The notes under the pieces were generated by a model. It ran no database searches and was not told where the DNA came from. It saw only the letters and a list, made by a program, of their open reading frames with translations. Position numbers and translations under genes: made by a program. From assembly GCF_000350225.1 (NCBI RefSeq), contig NW_005179129.1, forward strand, positions 1 through 64,000: a stretch of 64,000 nt of DNA, read 5' to 3'. Below are positions 32,622-45,100 of this stretch, piece after piece (position 1 is the stretch's first letter; every line of letters begins with the position of its first letter). Source of the stretch: Chondrus crispus. Its lineage: Eukaryota > Rhodophyta > Florideophyceae > Gigartinales > Gigartinaceae.

Positions 32622-33370
32622 TGGTCCGTCTTTCCCAAGACGCTCCTTTTTACCACAGATCACGTTATCCTTTGCGCTCGCGGGTTCCCTTACTTTTTCC
32701 TTTATTTCACCTATCCCTTCCTATTTCTATCTCTATTTCTATTCCCCTATCTTGTGTTGGTGCCATCGGCTTTGGTTGCAACCGGACTGGTGTAGGTGTC
32801 TTTGCCATCGGGCGACACGTGGGTGTAGCGCTGCTACTTGTTTACGACCACCAACGGAGGCTGTTGCAACGACGTTTCCCTCGAAGGTCCTGTTGTGTAT
32901 ACAGAACAGTGTTGGTTCCATCGGATACAGGTTGCGACCGTTCCGGTGTCGGTACTTTGCCATCGGGCAGTACGGAGGTGTAGCGCTGCTACGTGTTTGG
33001 TAATTCCCGACGGGCTGCGTTGCGACGCCCCCGTCGAAGACCTTATCAAGGGTATAAGGTGTAACAGGCGCTTCGCGAGCATTGGACTTACGAACCATCG
33101 GGCCCGGCTTCCTAATTACCGCCCCGAACTCGCCGAGCAACTGCCTGTACAAAACTCTACCACCATTCGTCCCGGGGCGGGCCTCTTCCTTTTGCCCCCC
33201 CGTCAGGGACTTGAGCTACTGTGGACCGCAAACCCACTTAAAGAGAAAGGGAGAATCGGACACTCCGTAGGGCTGTGCCGTCGGCAACTTTTGTTGGTTG
33301 TTGTTTGTTGGTTTTGTTGTCGCTGGACCGTTGGACCCTGGTTCCGGCCTGACAGGCACATTGCACTACA
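32622..33370 (+). repeat. 3' LTR of chromovirus B (right portion only)
   Basis: Matches the 5' LTR from about 21,683 to its end at about 97-98% identity by eye, including the internal 82-bp duplication (about 32,756-32,837 and 32,910-32,992). It ends CACTACA next to GCGCG. Confidence 0.9.
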
Positions 33371-33375
33371 GCGCG

Positions 33376-33552
33376 CGGACGGCCCAGCGGAATCCGGGCC
33401 GGAAGCGTGAACGCTTCCGGAAGGAATTTCGTAGAAATAAAAGAGAGAGGGTGCCGGGCGCTGCGGGGAAAAAACGGGGAGGACACTCAGGCCGACCCTT
33501 ACCACGGAACGGCACGCTCCCGAAAACCGCCTCCCCCATTTCACCGACAACA
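33376..33552 (+). repeat. 3' LTR of element A, right part (split by B)
   Basis: Resumes with CGGACGGCCC and runs to CACCGACAACA, matching about 14,404-14,580. It is followed by GATAC, the right target duplication of A, and then by gag sequence of C. Confidence 0.9.
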
Positions 33553-36500
33553 GATACCATCGACGAGTTATCTGAAGGTCAAGAATTGGTTCGATTCGCA
33601 GACGGCGAGCACGCCGAGTGCTTCAACGCCGAGGTCGAACCAACCCTTCAGAGGGCCTCCCGCGGGGCGTGCGTCGTCGGACGAGAGAAGGAACCTGCCG
33701 CAGGGAAACTAGAGAGTGGAATCTCTAGGGAGTCACTAGAGGCGCAGGTTCAACGTACTGCGTCCGGGACTCAGTCCCTTTCCCCGTCTGTAGCAAGAAG
33801 GGAAGGCCTCGACGAGGAGGTAGGTGAAATAGGGGGTAAGCCAAGGAGCCGACTGTTGTCAAGAAAATTCTAAGTCGAGACAAGGATCGTCCGATGGATC
33901 AAATTCGTAGGCCCTGTTTCAGGGTTAAGCGACAAGAATGTCCTGACAAGATCTTGGTCCTCGCGCGAAAAAACTACAAAGTTTACCCGGACATTGGACC
34001 CACGGTCGGATTGATGAGTCGAGTGTTGTCCATGTTGGACACGGGTGCCGAACCGAATTTGGTTCGAAGGTCGGAACCTCCGGCAGGAATGGAAATGTTG
34101 GTGTCCTACGGACCGACCCAAGACATTGGCGACGCGAACAATAGGCCACTCCGGACTGTCGGCACAATTAGAATGCCTGTGAGGCTTGGAAGATTTGTGG
34201 CCGCAGCTGAGTTTAATGTATGCGAAAAACTAGCAGTCCCGCTAATTCTAGGCGCAGACTACTGTGACCCGTTTGTGGAAGCAATTTATCCAATGAAGAG
34301 AACGGTTGAGTTGGCGTATTTCTCGGAGGTTCCGATAGATAAGCGGTTCTCGACGAGAAAAGGGAAGAAGAATCTCATCCCGGGAGAGGACGAGAATGAT
34401 GGAAAGGGGGAGCGAATTTCCCCTAAGGTAAAAGTGGCAAGAGCCACGACTATCGAGCCAGGGACGCAAGGCGTTGTGGAATGCACCTCGAAGAGGGTGG
34501 GCTTGGTTGTGGTCCAGCCGTACTCGTCGTTGTACGAAAGGCACGGGTTGACGTGCACGAATGGTGTCGTTAAGGTTGAGCCTGACAGGCCATTTAGTTT
34601 ACTCGTTGCCAATTTTAGGACGTACCCTGTCAGGGTGCAAAAAGGCCAAGTGGTGGCAGAATTATTACCGCACCCGAAGGCCGTTCTCGAGAGCAAAACC
34701 ACCATTGGTGAAGTTCTCGGAATTCAAGAAAGGAAGAACGAAAATTTTCCTAATTCTACTAAGACGCTTACGGGCGAGACAAGATGCGAACCGTCGGATC
34801 AAGCGCGCGAGGACCAGCCAGAAGAACGGGAGGAAGGGCTCTCCGCGACGGCAACTACGAAGCCGGAGCAGCGGATTGAGCCGGCACCGGTGGACGTGGA
34901 GGAACTCGACCTGAGCCACGTGCCGGAACGGCTGCGCGAGCGGTTCCGACGGATTTTGAAGAAGTACTCTAAGATGTGGGATGGGACCCTTGGTGAATTT
35001 AATACCACGGTCCACCGGATCGAGCTGGTCCCGGAGACCAGGCCCATCGCACAAGCTCCCTACCGAGCCGGTCCAAGGGCTCGGGAGGTCGAGGACGCAG
35101 AAGTACAGAAGATGTTAGAGGCAGGAGTCATCGAACCGGCGCAGTCAGAATGGGCGTCGCCCGTTTTATTAGTGCCCAAGCCGGGCGGATCGATGCGCTT
35201 TTGCGTAGACTACCGCAGGTTAAACGCGGTAATGGTGAAGGATACGTACCCTTTACCGCACATGGATGAGTGTCTGGACTCGCTTGGTGACACCAAGGTC
35301 TTTTCCGCGTTGGACGCGATCTCGGGATATTGGCAGATGCCGATCCCTGAGTGCGACCGCGACAAGACCGCACTTTTATGTCACTCAGGTCTGTATCGCT
35401 TCTCAAGAATGTCCTTCGGGCTAACCAACGCGCCAGCGACGTTCCAGAGGGCAATGGATATCCTGCTCTCTCCGTTCCGTTGGAAATGCTGTTTGGTGTA
35501 TCTGGATGACATAATAAGTTTTAGCAAGTCGTGGGAGGAGCACATTGTGCACGTGGATGAAATACTTTCCGTATTGGAAAAGGCAATTGTCAAGCTCAAG
35601 CTTCGCAAGTGCGAATTTTTCGTGGAAAAGATCAAGTACCTGGGCCACATCGTCCGCCCAGGTACGCTAGAAGTCGATGTCGGGCGAACCGCCGCGTTGG
35701 AACAAGTGCAGTACCCCCAAACGCAGACACAGCTCAGAAGCTTCCTGGGACTTTGCAATGTCTACCGCAGGTTTGTCCCACATTACGCGAAAATCACGCA
35801 TCCGCTCAATCAACTATTGAAGAAAGGACAACCGGTCCAGTTGGAAGGATTTGACGAACCGTGCGAAAAAGCTTTTCATAAGCTCAAGGATGCCATCTTG
35901 GCACCGACCGTGTTGGCGCTGCCGAAGAAGGACCTACCATACTCGGTAGACACCGATGCCAGTGACTATCAAATAGGTGCTGCATTATTTCAAACGCATC
36001 CGGATGCGCAACGCAAACCCATCGGGTTCTTTTCAAGATCGTTAGCCGCAGCCGAGAGAAACTATTCTGTATCACAAAAAGAATGACTAGCGGTAATTTG
36101 GGCCGTACAGACTTTAAAACCATATCTATATGGCGAGCACTTCATTGTGCATACCGACCATGCCTCATTGAGGTGGTTGATGAACGTAACCGCCCCCAGC
36201 CGGAGATTAATCCGATGGAGGCTCCGCCTCTCGGAATTCGATTTCGAAATCAAGTACAAGAAGAGCAAGGCTAACAGCCAAGCCGATGCCCTGTCAAGGT
36301 TGCGGACCGCAGGAGAAACCGTCGACGAAATCGACGACGAAATCCCATGCTTTATGGCCGAACCGGCCGAGGGTACAGTGGAGGACGAGGACAGTTTTGA
36401 CGCGTTAGACGACATCCTCGCTCTTGAGGGGGGGACCGCCCCTGAGCACCTCGATCAATTCCAAGCTGTCACTCCGGAGGAGCTCATTCGCGATTAAGGC

Positions 36501-38141
36501 GTGGACCCCTTATGCAATCGCATCAAGGAAGAAATTGACGCCGGAAAGGTGAGAAAGTTCAGCATGGACACCGAGGAATTCGAAGGAATTTTATGCCGTA
36601 CCGCGGCGGAGTTTGTACAAGTGGTGATACCACAATCGTTAAGGGACCGCGTCCTAGGGTTGAGCCACTACGCAAAATTGGCAGGCCACCCGGGAGGCAG
36701 GAAACTTTACAAGACATTGAGAAAATATTTTTATTGGCCCACGATGGCCCTAGACTGCTACGCAGTCGCGAAGAATTGCGCCGCATGCGCGCGGGAAAGG
36801 GTGAAGTTAAGAAGAAACACGAAGGAAATGAAGCTGTTCACGCCCAAAGCTCCGCTTGAGTTTGTCGCCATCGACATCCTCGGCGAGCTAATTACAACTA
36901 AACGAGGAAATCGGTACATTCTCTTGATCAGCGATCGATACTCGAAACTGGTACGAACCGTACAGTTGAAGAAGATATCAGCTGCGCACATCGCACAAGC
37001 CTTCGTTCACCATTGGGTATTCGTGTACGGACCGCCGGTCAAGCTGCTGTCCGACAATGGAACACAGTTCACGGCCCGGTTCTTTCAGAATGTCTGCCGA
37101 ATTCTCGGCATACGCAATGTGTTCACGACTACGTACCACCCGCAAGCCAACGACCAAGTTGAGAGGTTTAACCGCACGCTGACTTCCGCGTTGCGAAAAT
37201 ATGTTGGAGAGCATTCCAAGGACTGGGACCTATTTAGCGACGCTGTGACGTTCGCATACAACACGCAAGTTCATCGAACTACGAACATCGCGCCCTTCGA
37301 GCTGGTGTTAGCTCGGCCGCCGAGAAGCATTGCGTTACAAGCGCAGCCAAGTTTGGAAGGATTTAGCTCGAATCGAGCGTATTACCTGAAATGGCAGTCG
37401 TGGTTGGAAAGCCTGATGAAAGGCGCTGATAAGAGCCTGCGAAAAGAACAAGCGCGCTACAAGCGAAACTTTGACGCACGGCTCTGCAAACCGAGGTATG
37501 ACATCCCTTCAGGATCATACGTATTCCTTCGGAAAGAGCAAGGCACGGCCACCGAGCTGAAACATAAGTTGGCACAAATGGCTACGGGTCCGTATCAAGT
37601 GAAGGAGTCAACTGAGAATACGGTCTTCATTGCCATCGGCGACCAGGAAGAGCGCGTGTCGTGAGATAGAGTCGAATTAGCCCCTAGTCCCATGGACTGC
37701 ACGCCGATAGTCGGGCTACGACAAGCGCTACAGTTCCTCAATCGAGAAGAGGAACGAGAAGAACCCGCCGCGCAAGCGAAGGATAGGACGGATGACGGAC
37801 CTTTGATAAATCAGGAAGCTGCGGGCATCCCGCCCGATCTACAAGAGATGGGAGGTTCGGAAGAGCAGGATTAGGATGAGTCGTGAGCTCTTCGGAAGGG
37901 GGAAGGACAGTTGGACACGCAGGAAGAAGGAGCCGAGAGTCAGGAGTATGTGATCGACAAGATCGTGGACCACGGCTACGACGAGAAGAAATTAATTCTC
38001 AAAGTGAAATGGTATGGGTATACCATCGAGGACGCAACGTGGGAACCTATTAAGCAAATCCCCCGCAGCGCGATAGTCACATATTTCCGAAGGAAAAGGC
38101 TACCCTTACCCGCGCAAGCGTCGCCCGCACAACCGGGATAG
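33553..38141 (+). pseudogene. gag end and pol region of chromovirus C
   Basis: Protease, RT, RNase H, integrase and chromodomain (EYVIDKIVDHGYDEKKLILKVKWYGYTIEDATWEP) in chromovirus order. The RT part differs clearly from B, whereas the RNase H-integrase block (about 36,050-37,490) is almost identical to B's. The region is broken. Confidence 0.88.
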
Positions 38142-41100
38142 CCATCGTAAGTACACTTAGTACTTTAGGAATAAGGGAGTAATCAGAAATTTGAGGAAGG
38201 AACGGGTCCGCGAGGTTGGCGCACGAGGAAAGTGAGATCGAAGAGACTGACGCGCAACCCGTTTTCGGACACACGTGAAGTGACAATTGGGATCAGCGGT
38301 ATGACCTCGTGGGACGTCTTTTGATCAAAAGGAATTTTTTGGTTGTTTTCGCACCACAGTCGGCGCCACCCATGTTCAAAGCCGCTCTGCGGCAAAGTCA
38401 CTATTTGACCCTGCTCTTCGAGCGAAAAGAAATGCCCATATGAGACGTCGCTGCGCTGACTCCGCCGAGACTGCGTGGAACTGCACCGTCACGCGCACAT
38501 AGAGAGGACGGTCGCTTGTCATCGGCTAAGATCGAAAACCGTGCAAGACACCCGCTGACGGCCACAAAGCGTCACGAACCCGTTTGGTAACACGCACCCC
38601 TCCAGGACCAACGTATTTATTGAGAGAAACTATTGTGGAGCCTGATCAACAGGCATGGACACTATCGCGCACCTACGTTTTTCTGCACTGCGAGCGATGT
38701 ACTTACAAATTGGCTACTATAATCCCAGTTCCCTGGCCTTTCCCGTTTCTTTATCTCTTCAGGTCTGCTGTTGTCTATTTTATTTTTAGGTGATGTCAGG
38801 GACATGACCCCGTACTGCGGAGGCCGGTCATCAGGTCTACAAAGATCAGAAGGAGACAGTAAGAAGAAGGTCGCGGGAGAAGGGCGCGTTGTCAAAGTCC
38901 CGAATGGTGATGATGACGAAAAGGAACAACGGAGCCCACGGCCGGGAGAAGAATTGGAATTGGGGTTTGACATGGATGACATACAGTGGCATCGCAAAAA
39001 GCGGGAGGACACTTCCGAAGGAAGCGAAGACAGGGGTAATCAGCGAGGAAGGGGAACGTTGATGACGCGGCGAGGGGGAGCGCGAAGAGTCGGACGCGCA
39101 CCGTAGTGATGAAGTTCAGCAGAATCTCGTCACAGATGCGAAATGGATTGAAACCCAAGGGACGATCTCAGGGGAGAGAGACAGCATTTTTACAATGTGG
39201 AACGTAACCGACGACGGCTTGCTAAATACTGTTGAGAGCTGTGAACGTATCCCAGCAATTCGAACGAGGGAACTATGCGGGAAGGAAACGCGATTGTCGT
39301 GTGCATCGAATCGATGTCAGCTAATGAGGACGTCGTCTGCATTGGACTGTACCCAGGGTGATTTCTTACGATCCACAAGAAGGCCTCATCGAGAATTATT
39401 TCTGCTCCGCATAATCGTCGCGGCCGGGGAAGGCCGACCCTACCAAGACCGTTGAGCCCTCCAAACATCGCCTTTATGAGGCACAAGTTGAGGGAACTTC
39501 AATGTATGGGTTTAGATAAGTCCAAGAACCTCCCCCGAGGAACAACGACGCCACTTTGTCTTTCGGGGCGCATGGAGGATTGAGCCAGATTGGCAAAAGG
39601 GATAACTTTCGAGCCTAGCGGGAAGGCGTGGAAAAGACGTGGTTGAGGTGCCGGGGCGCGCGAGTGAGGCGGATCGACAGGAGGTGGATGATGCGAGATA
39701 CGACCAATTCGAGGGCGTGGTAGGAACGGGTGACGGAGGCGTGGGAGTCGTACCTCTGGAGGATGAAGAGATGCACCACGATGCGAGGGGAGAGTCTGAA
39801 GGGCAGACAGTTGTCGTTGGATGGCCCATCGCGTAAGCCGCGGGACATACCGGAGTGTAATTCGAGGTGGTGTTACTTCTGGACACCCCCAAGTACACCG
39901 CAACAACACCCCGTGAAGATCGACAAGTGTGGCGATGCCCAAGTGGAACACTGGACACCGCTCGGAATTTTTAACTAATTTTAAGGAAAGAGCGACGCGG
40001 TCGAGCGCATGGGACGCTGAGCCTTTTTGGGATAAGTGTACTGTATAAGAATCGCGACCACGACGAACGCTGCCTTTGTCGAGACAACGTCATCCGCTCG
40101 CGCTTATATCTTTTCTTTTGTCAATGTTTTTGTTTCGTTTTGTATCGCTCAACAGGACCTCGTTACAGAGGAGAAGTAGAAGGAAACGGATCGTCTGGTA
40201 GACGATCGACGATTGTCGCAAAAAGACTTCAGACAAGCCCACGGGGATACACCAAGTGACGCCCCGCCTCGCGGCATACTCGCGATTGAGGGGGAGCCGA
40301 AGAGGCAACGCCGTACTTAGGATATCGAGAGATGTGGCGAGATACGTCCCGCTGTGGACGAACCCGCATCTCGTAGCGTTAAGCACTTTTTATGGAACGT
40401 GGAAGCAGCTCACCGGACGTTCCATCACAACCGAACACGTCGTGGTTACCAGAAGAGAGAAATCGACAAGCTTATCTGTAGCCCTGTGAGGGTCAGCTTG
40501 TGATCGTATTATTCATAACGGAGCCAAGAGCGTCGCACCACCCCTCTTTCTCTTCCCACAATGGTACCAACTACCCTGACGACCCAAAAGGGTTCATAGA
40601 AGCCCCACGAAAGGCTCACTTAGGACCCTGTCCAAGAGCCCAAGCAGGGAAACAAAAACTGCCAGACAGCTCGCTGCCAGGGACAGAGCTTCGGACGAGT
40701 CACTACTGGTCGTAAGAATTATTTATGACCCCGAACGAGGCCGGGTCCCGTCAATAATGTTTATCGCTACTGTTTGACTGGTCGCCAGGATGTTGGTCAC
40801 GGACGTGAAACGTCATCAACGATCCTCGAGGATCAAGGAGATGAAACGGGATAAATGGAGGAGCACAAATCGTATCTATCGTATGAGACGCGCAAGCACG
40901 GACGTGCGCTCGATTTCTGGGCGGTCGGTCGTTCATGCCCTTGACTATAACGGATGTGTCGGAACTCGTATTCATTTTAGTTTATCTTTGGCGAGGGGAA
41001 TCCCTCCTACTTAGAGAGAAGCTGCGAATTCGCCAAGGGCAAGCTACCTGACAACCCGACGGTCATTGTTGACGAAGAAATTGTCCGATCGTACCTCGTT

Positions 41101-41738
41101 CGCTCGAGCGAATATGTGTAACCTCTGTTGAAATTGCTCGGGAAGTGGGAGACACTGTTCCTCCCCACACAGCGGGGATCGTTGGAGAAACGGTAACGAC
41201 GTACATATACATGTACACACTACCGGTCGACTGATTTGATGTGTACGACGCTTTCGTAGGAGATGACTGCTTGCGCCGCTCAAAAAGGGTACAAAAAAAC
41301 GATGCGAAAGTTTGTGTAAGGACTCGTTTTGCTCAGGGTGAACACAGATGACTCAGAAAAATGCCTTGGCAAGGAGGAACGGCATCCGTTTTCGTACGGT
41401 AACTTGACTAAGTCTCCCGCATCAATCAATGCACGCCAATCCTTAGCCTCCGGACCTCAACGAGGGAATTGATTGATACTATCCGCGCAGAGAAAAAAAG
41501 GGGGGGCGTGTGGGCCCCGTCAAAGCGTTGGATAAAGAGGAGAAAAAGGAAAATGAGGAGAAGGATGACGTACGTGTTGGATAAAGAGAAGAAAAATGGA
41601 ACAAGAGGAGAAAGTTGATAGGAGAAGGAAATGCAACTTATTTTCGGTGGAACGAAGGGAAGTGTCGACGATGAGACGACACTCTCAGAGGATAGTGATC
41701 CGAACATGGATCGGCAGGACGCTACCATCGGCAATGGG
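38142..41738 (+). other. 3' non-coding stretch of chromovirus C
   Basis: About 3.6 kb without a supportable gene on either strand. It begins with GGGATAGCCATCGTAA, shared with the end of D's pol, and then diverges. Minus-strand frames near 39,500-39,960 are Pro/Arg-rich and lack any recognised domain. Confidence 0.5.
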
Positions 41739-42150
41739 TCAATGGGACAATTCACCCAAGGATTTTTCCTTCGGAAGTGAGGCGACAAGCTGCGCCAGTA
41801 GGCGCAGGTCAACGAGGGACGCTCCTCGAAGAGCCCCCTCGTTTATTCCATGAGCACGGAGCAATGTGCAATAGACGCTGGCGGCGCCGTCGTTCTTTTT
41901 GATAACATCTGGAGAGGACGGGGAAGTCGAACCTCCCTTGGTCGATTGGACTGCGTCGACGATTGGTGACAAGGGGGCCGCAACCGGAACAGCCGCAGGA
42001 GAAGGGGGACGAGCTGGGATGTGCGCAGGGGAAGACGGTGCAGGAGGAGCCTGTAGCATAAAAACCCCCAGCGGAGAGGGGTGTATGCACAGCTCGACGT
42101 AGACCCCGTCCGAACGGGAAGACAGGGGTGAAGCGGGACACCAGCTAACC
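41739..42150 (-). pseudogene. Remnant of the chromovirus antisense ORF (C copy)
   Basis: A Pro-rich linker followed by a C-terminal block (AHGINEGALRGASLVDL then AQLVASLPKE). This matches the end of the 46,667-48,583 protein of D (AHGVEGEALQGASLDDL then ARLVTSLPKG). It is antisense to C and in the same relative place as in D, between pol and the expected 3' LTR. Only the C-terminal part is recognisable. Confidence 0.75.
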
Positions 42151-45100
42151 GCACCGGGCAGCGGGCCCGGGTAGCCTGGTAGAGCGGGAACGGGGAGGAC
42201 GCCGGTACGCGCGAGCGATTCGACGCCTCGACGCCCCGGCGCGGTACTGGGTAACGATCCAGTACCGACAGGCGGAGGCGGAGCCGGCTCGTGGGCGTAC
42301 CGCGCGCGTCCTCAACCCGCGCTCGGTGCCGCTCTAAGGTAGTTAGCGAACGCTACCTTAGAATAAGCGGGAAGTCGGACCTTGACGGTCGGTGGGTGAC
42401 AAGTCCGTGCTTGTCCTCCTCCACCGCCGCCGGTCCGCTCCATATTTAATATACAAAACAATCTATCATAACACTACAGTAACGAGGTACTGTAGTGGGC
42501 TACTGTAGTGCAGGTCGGCCTGCACTGTAATACTGTCAGCTATGTCGAGGCTGACAGTACACGTATTACCCGTGGTGCGTGCACGCTTCGTTCGCGCGTG
42601 GTACACGTGTGCACGTGTTTGCGCGTGTCCCTTGTCCCCGTCGTGTACACGTGGACACGCGCGGTTGTACTGTAGAGCGTCGAGCTCTACAGTAGGGGAT
42701 CCTGTTGTTGATCCAATCTAACTAAAAAGCCCAAGGGGGGGTTATACTACACGGCCCCCCCCACAAGTGTGAACGTCCGCGTTCACATGTGCTTGTAGGG
42801 TGACTCGTGCTTCCTTCCCAGACTCGATACTCGTTTCTCTATCGCCCCCGCCTGCGTTCGTTCCTCACTTCCTGGCGGGTCGTGCACTTCGTTCCTTACG
42901 TTCCCGTTCCGATCATCATCTGAGACAGCTTGTCGAGCGTCTCCCGTTATAAACTTCTGCATTCTCGATTCTTGCCCCATCTGCTTCGTGCGGGGGGGAC
43001 GCATCCGTCTTGACGCGCTGGGGTGTTTGGGTTGCTTACCCACTTGCTCATGTACCGAGCGCAGCATCTTCGCCCGCCGTACGCAGGTTCACAGCAGCCC
43101 TGAAGATGCGTATCATACAGGGCAATCGCGGTCCTCAGACAGGCATGCGGGCACGAGCGTGCGTTGGTCTTCGTTGGTTTTACCGCGCCGTCTTCTTGAG
43201 AAATGCGCAGCTATAGAGGTTCTTCTCTTTCCCCATTGTTTTCTTTGTATCTACCCTCGGGCGATCTTCTCGGTCAACTGTACGGGGTTGATCTTGGTCC
43301 TGGTTGGTCGTCCGGGTCTCTGGTCCCTGCGGACGAATTAGTGAGGTCGGCGAGGGGCCGCGCTTTGGCGTGCGAGGCCGCGCGTCGGAGTCGTCCATCA
43401 GCTCCAGGAAGACCGGAAGCCAGGCCGGCGGCGCAGCGTCAGCGCGTTTGCCAGCGCTCGTGGAAGGGGGGGAGACGCCGGGCCGACTGGGACAGCGTGC
43501 AGGTGACACGAGGGAGTTGAGCGGGTCGTGTATGCCGCCTGCGCATGCTGTCCAGCGATGCAGGTGCGCAAAGGCCCCCTTGTCCTTGATTAAATCGCCC
43601 CAAACAAAATCCAAAAAATCATTTTCCCGCGAAAATGTTTTCTTCCAAAAATTAGCGCACGATCCGTGATTGGTGCGCAGTCCAGTCCGAACTGTGCGCG
43701 CAGTGTATGAATACAGTACAGTACCCAACGGCGGGCAGCACAGGTTCGCGCTGCCGTGATGCCGTGGTAGGCGCCTCGGTGACGATGGGAGTGGTATTGG
43801 TTATGAGTGGGAGCGCAGCTACAGGGGTTCGCCCCCTGATCTTTTCCTCTTTCGTTCCGCCATCGGGCGGGTTTGCCGACCAACGGTACGGAGTCGAGAT
43901 CGGTCTTGTCGGTAGTTCGCGGGCGGTGAGGAGCGTACGTTCGTAGAGGGTGGCGTCCCTCTCACGCCACGAGGGCCCCTGCGGTAGTCGGTCGGAAGGA
44001 ATTGGCCCACGGCCTTTGGAGTCGTAGCAAAGGGCGACAGTCTCCAGGTCAGAGATGGGCGGTATTGACAGTCTCTGCCCAAGCCGGAAACCACGCGTGA
44101 GCGACGTGCGCGCTCGACGGTAGCCGGGTTCCGTAGCAGCTGGATCGGGGACAGCGTGTACTTGGACCGTGACCAAGGCCCCCTCCCTGCTCGGTGAGGC
44201 AACCAGACCGCCTTCCTTGCCAGTCCTCTCCATATCCCCTCCGTGCGACCTGGGGAGGCCTTGGGGCGCGTCCCCGGTCATGCGAGCGTACAGTGGTTGT
44301 CAGGGTACGCAGAGGGTCGCATGCGCCGCGGTGTCGATCACGTGAGCACGAGAGCTCCCATTCGAGGTCGGGGGCGGTGGTCGGAAGTAGCCCCCGACCC
44401 CACGAAGGAGCGGAGCGAGTGTCTTCAACGAGATAGAGTGGGAGCGGACGGGTGTTGCGCTCCTCGTGGGGTGAGCCTCCTTGACGCAGACGCCGACTGC
44501 GCTGGCCGCGCGCTCTCCCATCCGTGGAGGACGTGTGACACTGCGCGGAGAAGTGCCGGATGGTCCAGTATGCGGGTACGGTAACCCCCTGTCGCCGCGG
44601 GGGTGTCTCTAGTTAGTTCATCTTGACCGTGTCTCGGGGGAGTGCTCGATACGGACGAGCGGCGAAATTCTCCTGAGGCGTCATGTCTTCCCCGCCGTGG
44701 GTCTGCGCCTCCATCTGCGACGCTGCAGGTTCTGCGTCCCGTCCCTGCATGCTGTCCGACGCGTGCAGCTGATCCGGTAGAACGTAGAACTAAGCGTCCG
44801 TGAAGGTGTGCAAGCAACGCTCTTTCCTGGCAGGGACCACTCGGTCATCAACGACTGAACCTTTTCCTACTCCCCTCTTTCTTTTTCTTGACGATGGCAG
44901 AGACCAAACTTCCTTCCTGGCGTTCCCGTTCTTGTTGTGGCGTACCCACGACCTTACAGAGTCGTCGGTCGTGACGACAGTCTCTGCCATGATCGCCACG
45001 CAGACGACCTTCTGGGCGTACCGAGTCGGCGGCTTCGCCAGGGCCTTCTTCTGTTGGTCGGAAGCGGCAGCGACGTCTACGGAAGGGAGGAAGGACTCGC

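Larger units (their letters stand above)
21387..33370 (+). mobile_element. Ty3/gypsy chromovirus B, inserted in the 3' LTR of A
   Basis: 11,984 bp from TGTAGTGCAAT to CACTACA, flanked by GCGCG (21,382-21,386 and 33,371-33,375). Order: 5' LTR, primer-binding site, gag (about 22,512-24,790, zinc knuckle near 24,540), protease (DTGA near 25,120), RT (YLDD near 26,590), RNase H (DTDAS near 27,040), integrase (about 27,750-28,260), chromodomain (about 29,055-29,190), a ~3.4-kb non-coding 3' stretch, and a 3' LTR shorter than the 5' one. Shared LTR parts differ by about 2-3% by eye. It is broken in about four or five places and is the youngest layer of the nest. Confidence 0.93.
14311..33552 (+). 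mobile_element. Ty3/gypsy element A, nested in C and itself split by B
   Basis: Bounded by TGTGAG...ACAACA LTRs and by GATAC target duplications (14,306-14,310 and 33,553-33,557). Removing B leaves about 7.25 kb. Order: 5' LTR, gag with two zinc knuckles (about 15,300-15,420), aspartic protease (DSGA near 16,020), reverse transcriptase (YLDD near 17,200), RNase H (TDAS near 17,640), integrase (zinc HHCC about 18,280-18,400, DDE core to about 18,760) and a GPY-like module near 19,170. No chromodomain is seen. An antisense frame follows, then a purine tract and the 3' LTR. The LTR halves differ by roughly 6-7% by eye, so A is older than B and D. It is broken in roughly three or four places. Confidence 0.92.
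33553..42150 (+). mobile_element. Ty3/gypsy chromovirus C, 3' piece
   Basis: Takes up gag exactly where the 13,140-14,310 piece stops (GATACCATCG...), then protease (DTGA near 34,035), RT (YLDD near 35,500), RNase H (near 35,950), integrase (about 36,660-37,170) and chromodomain (about 37,940-38,100). A long non-coding 3' stretch follows, with an antisense-gene remnant near 41,739-42,150. No 3' LTR was found, so the right limit is approximate. It belongs to the same family as B and D and is broken in several places. Confidence 0.85.

Noticed and set aside
39499-39958. Paired ~150-codon frames in the 3' stretch of C
   Set aside because: Two minus frames and one plus frame overlap over the same bases, with Pro/Arg bias and no recognised motif.
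42491-42751. A short solo LTR (TGTAGTGGGC...ACTACA)
   Set aside because: The ends look right, but there are no target duplications and no second copy in the window; the hairpins explain the inverted ends.
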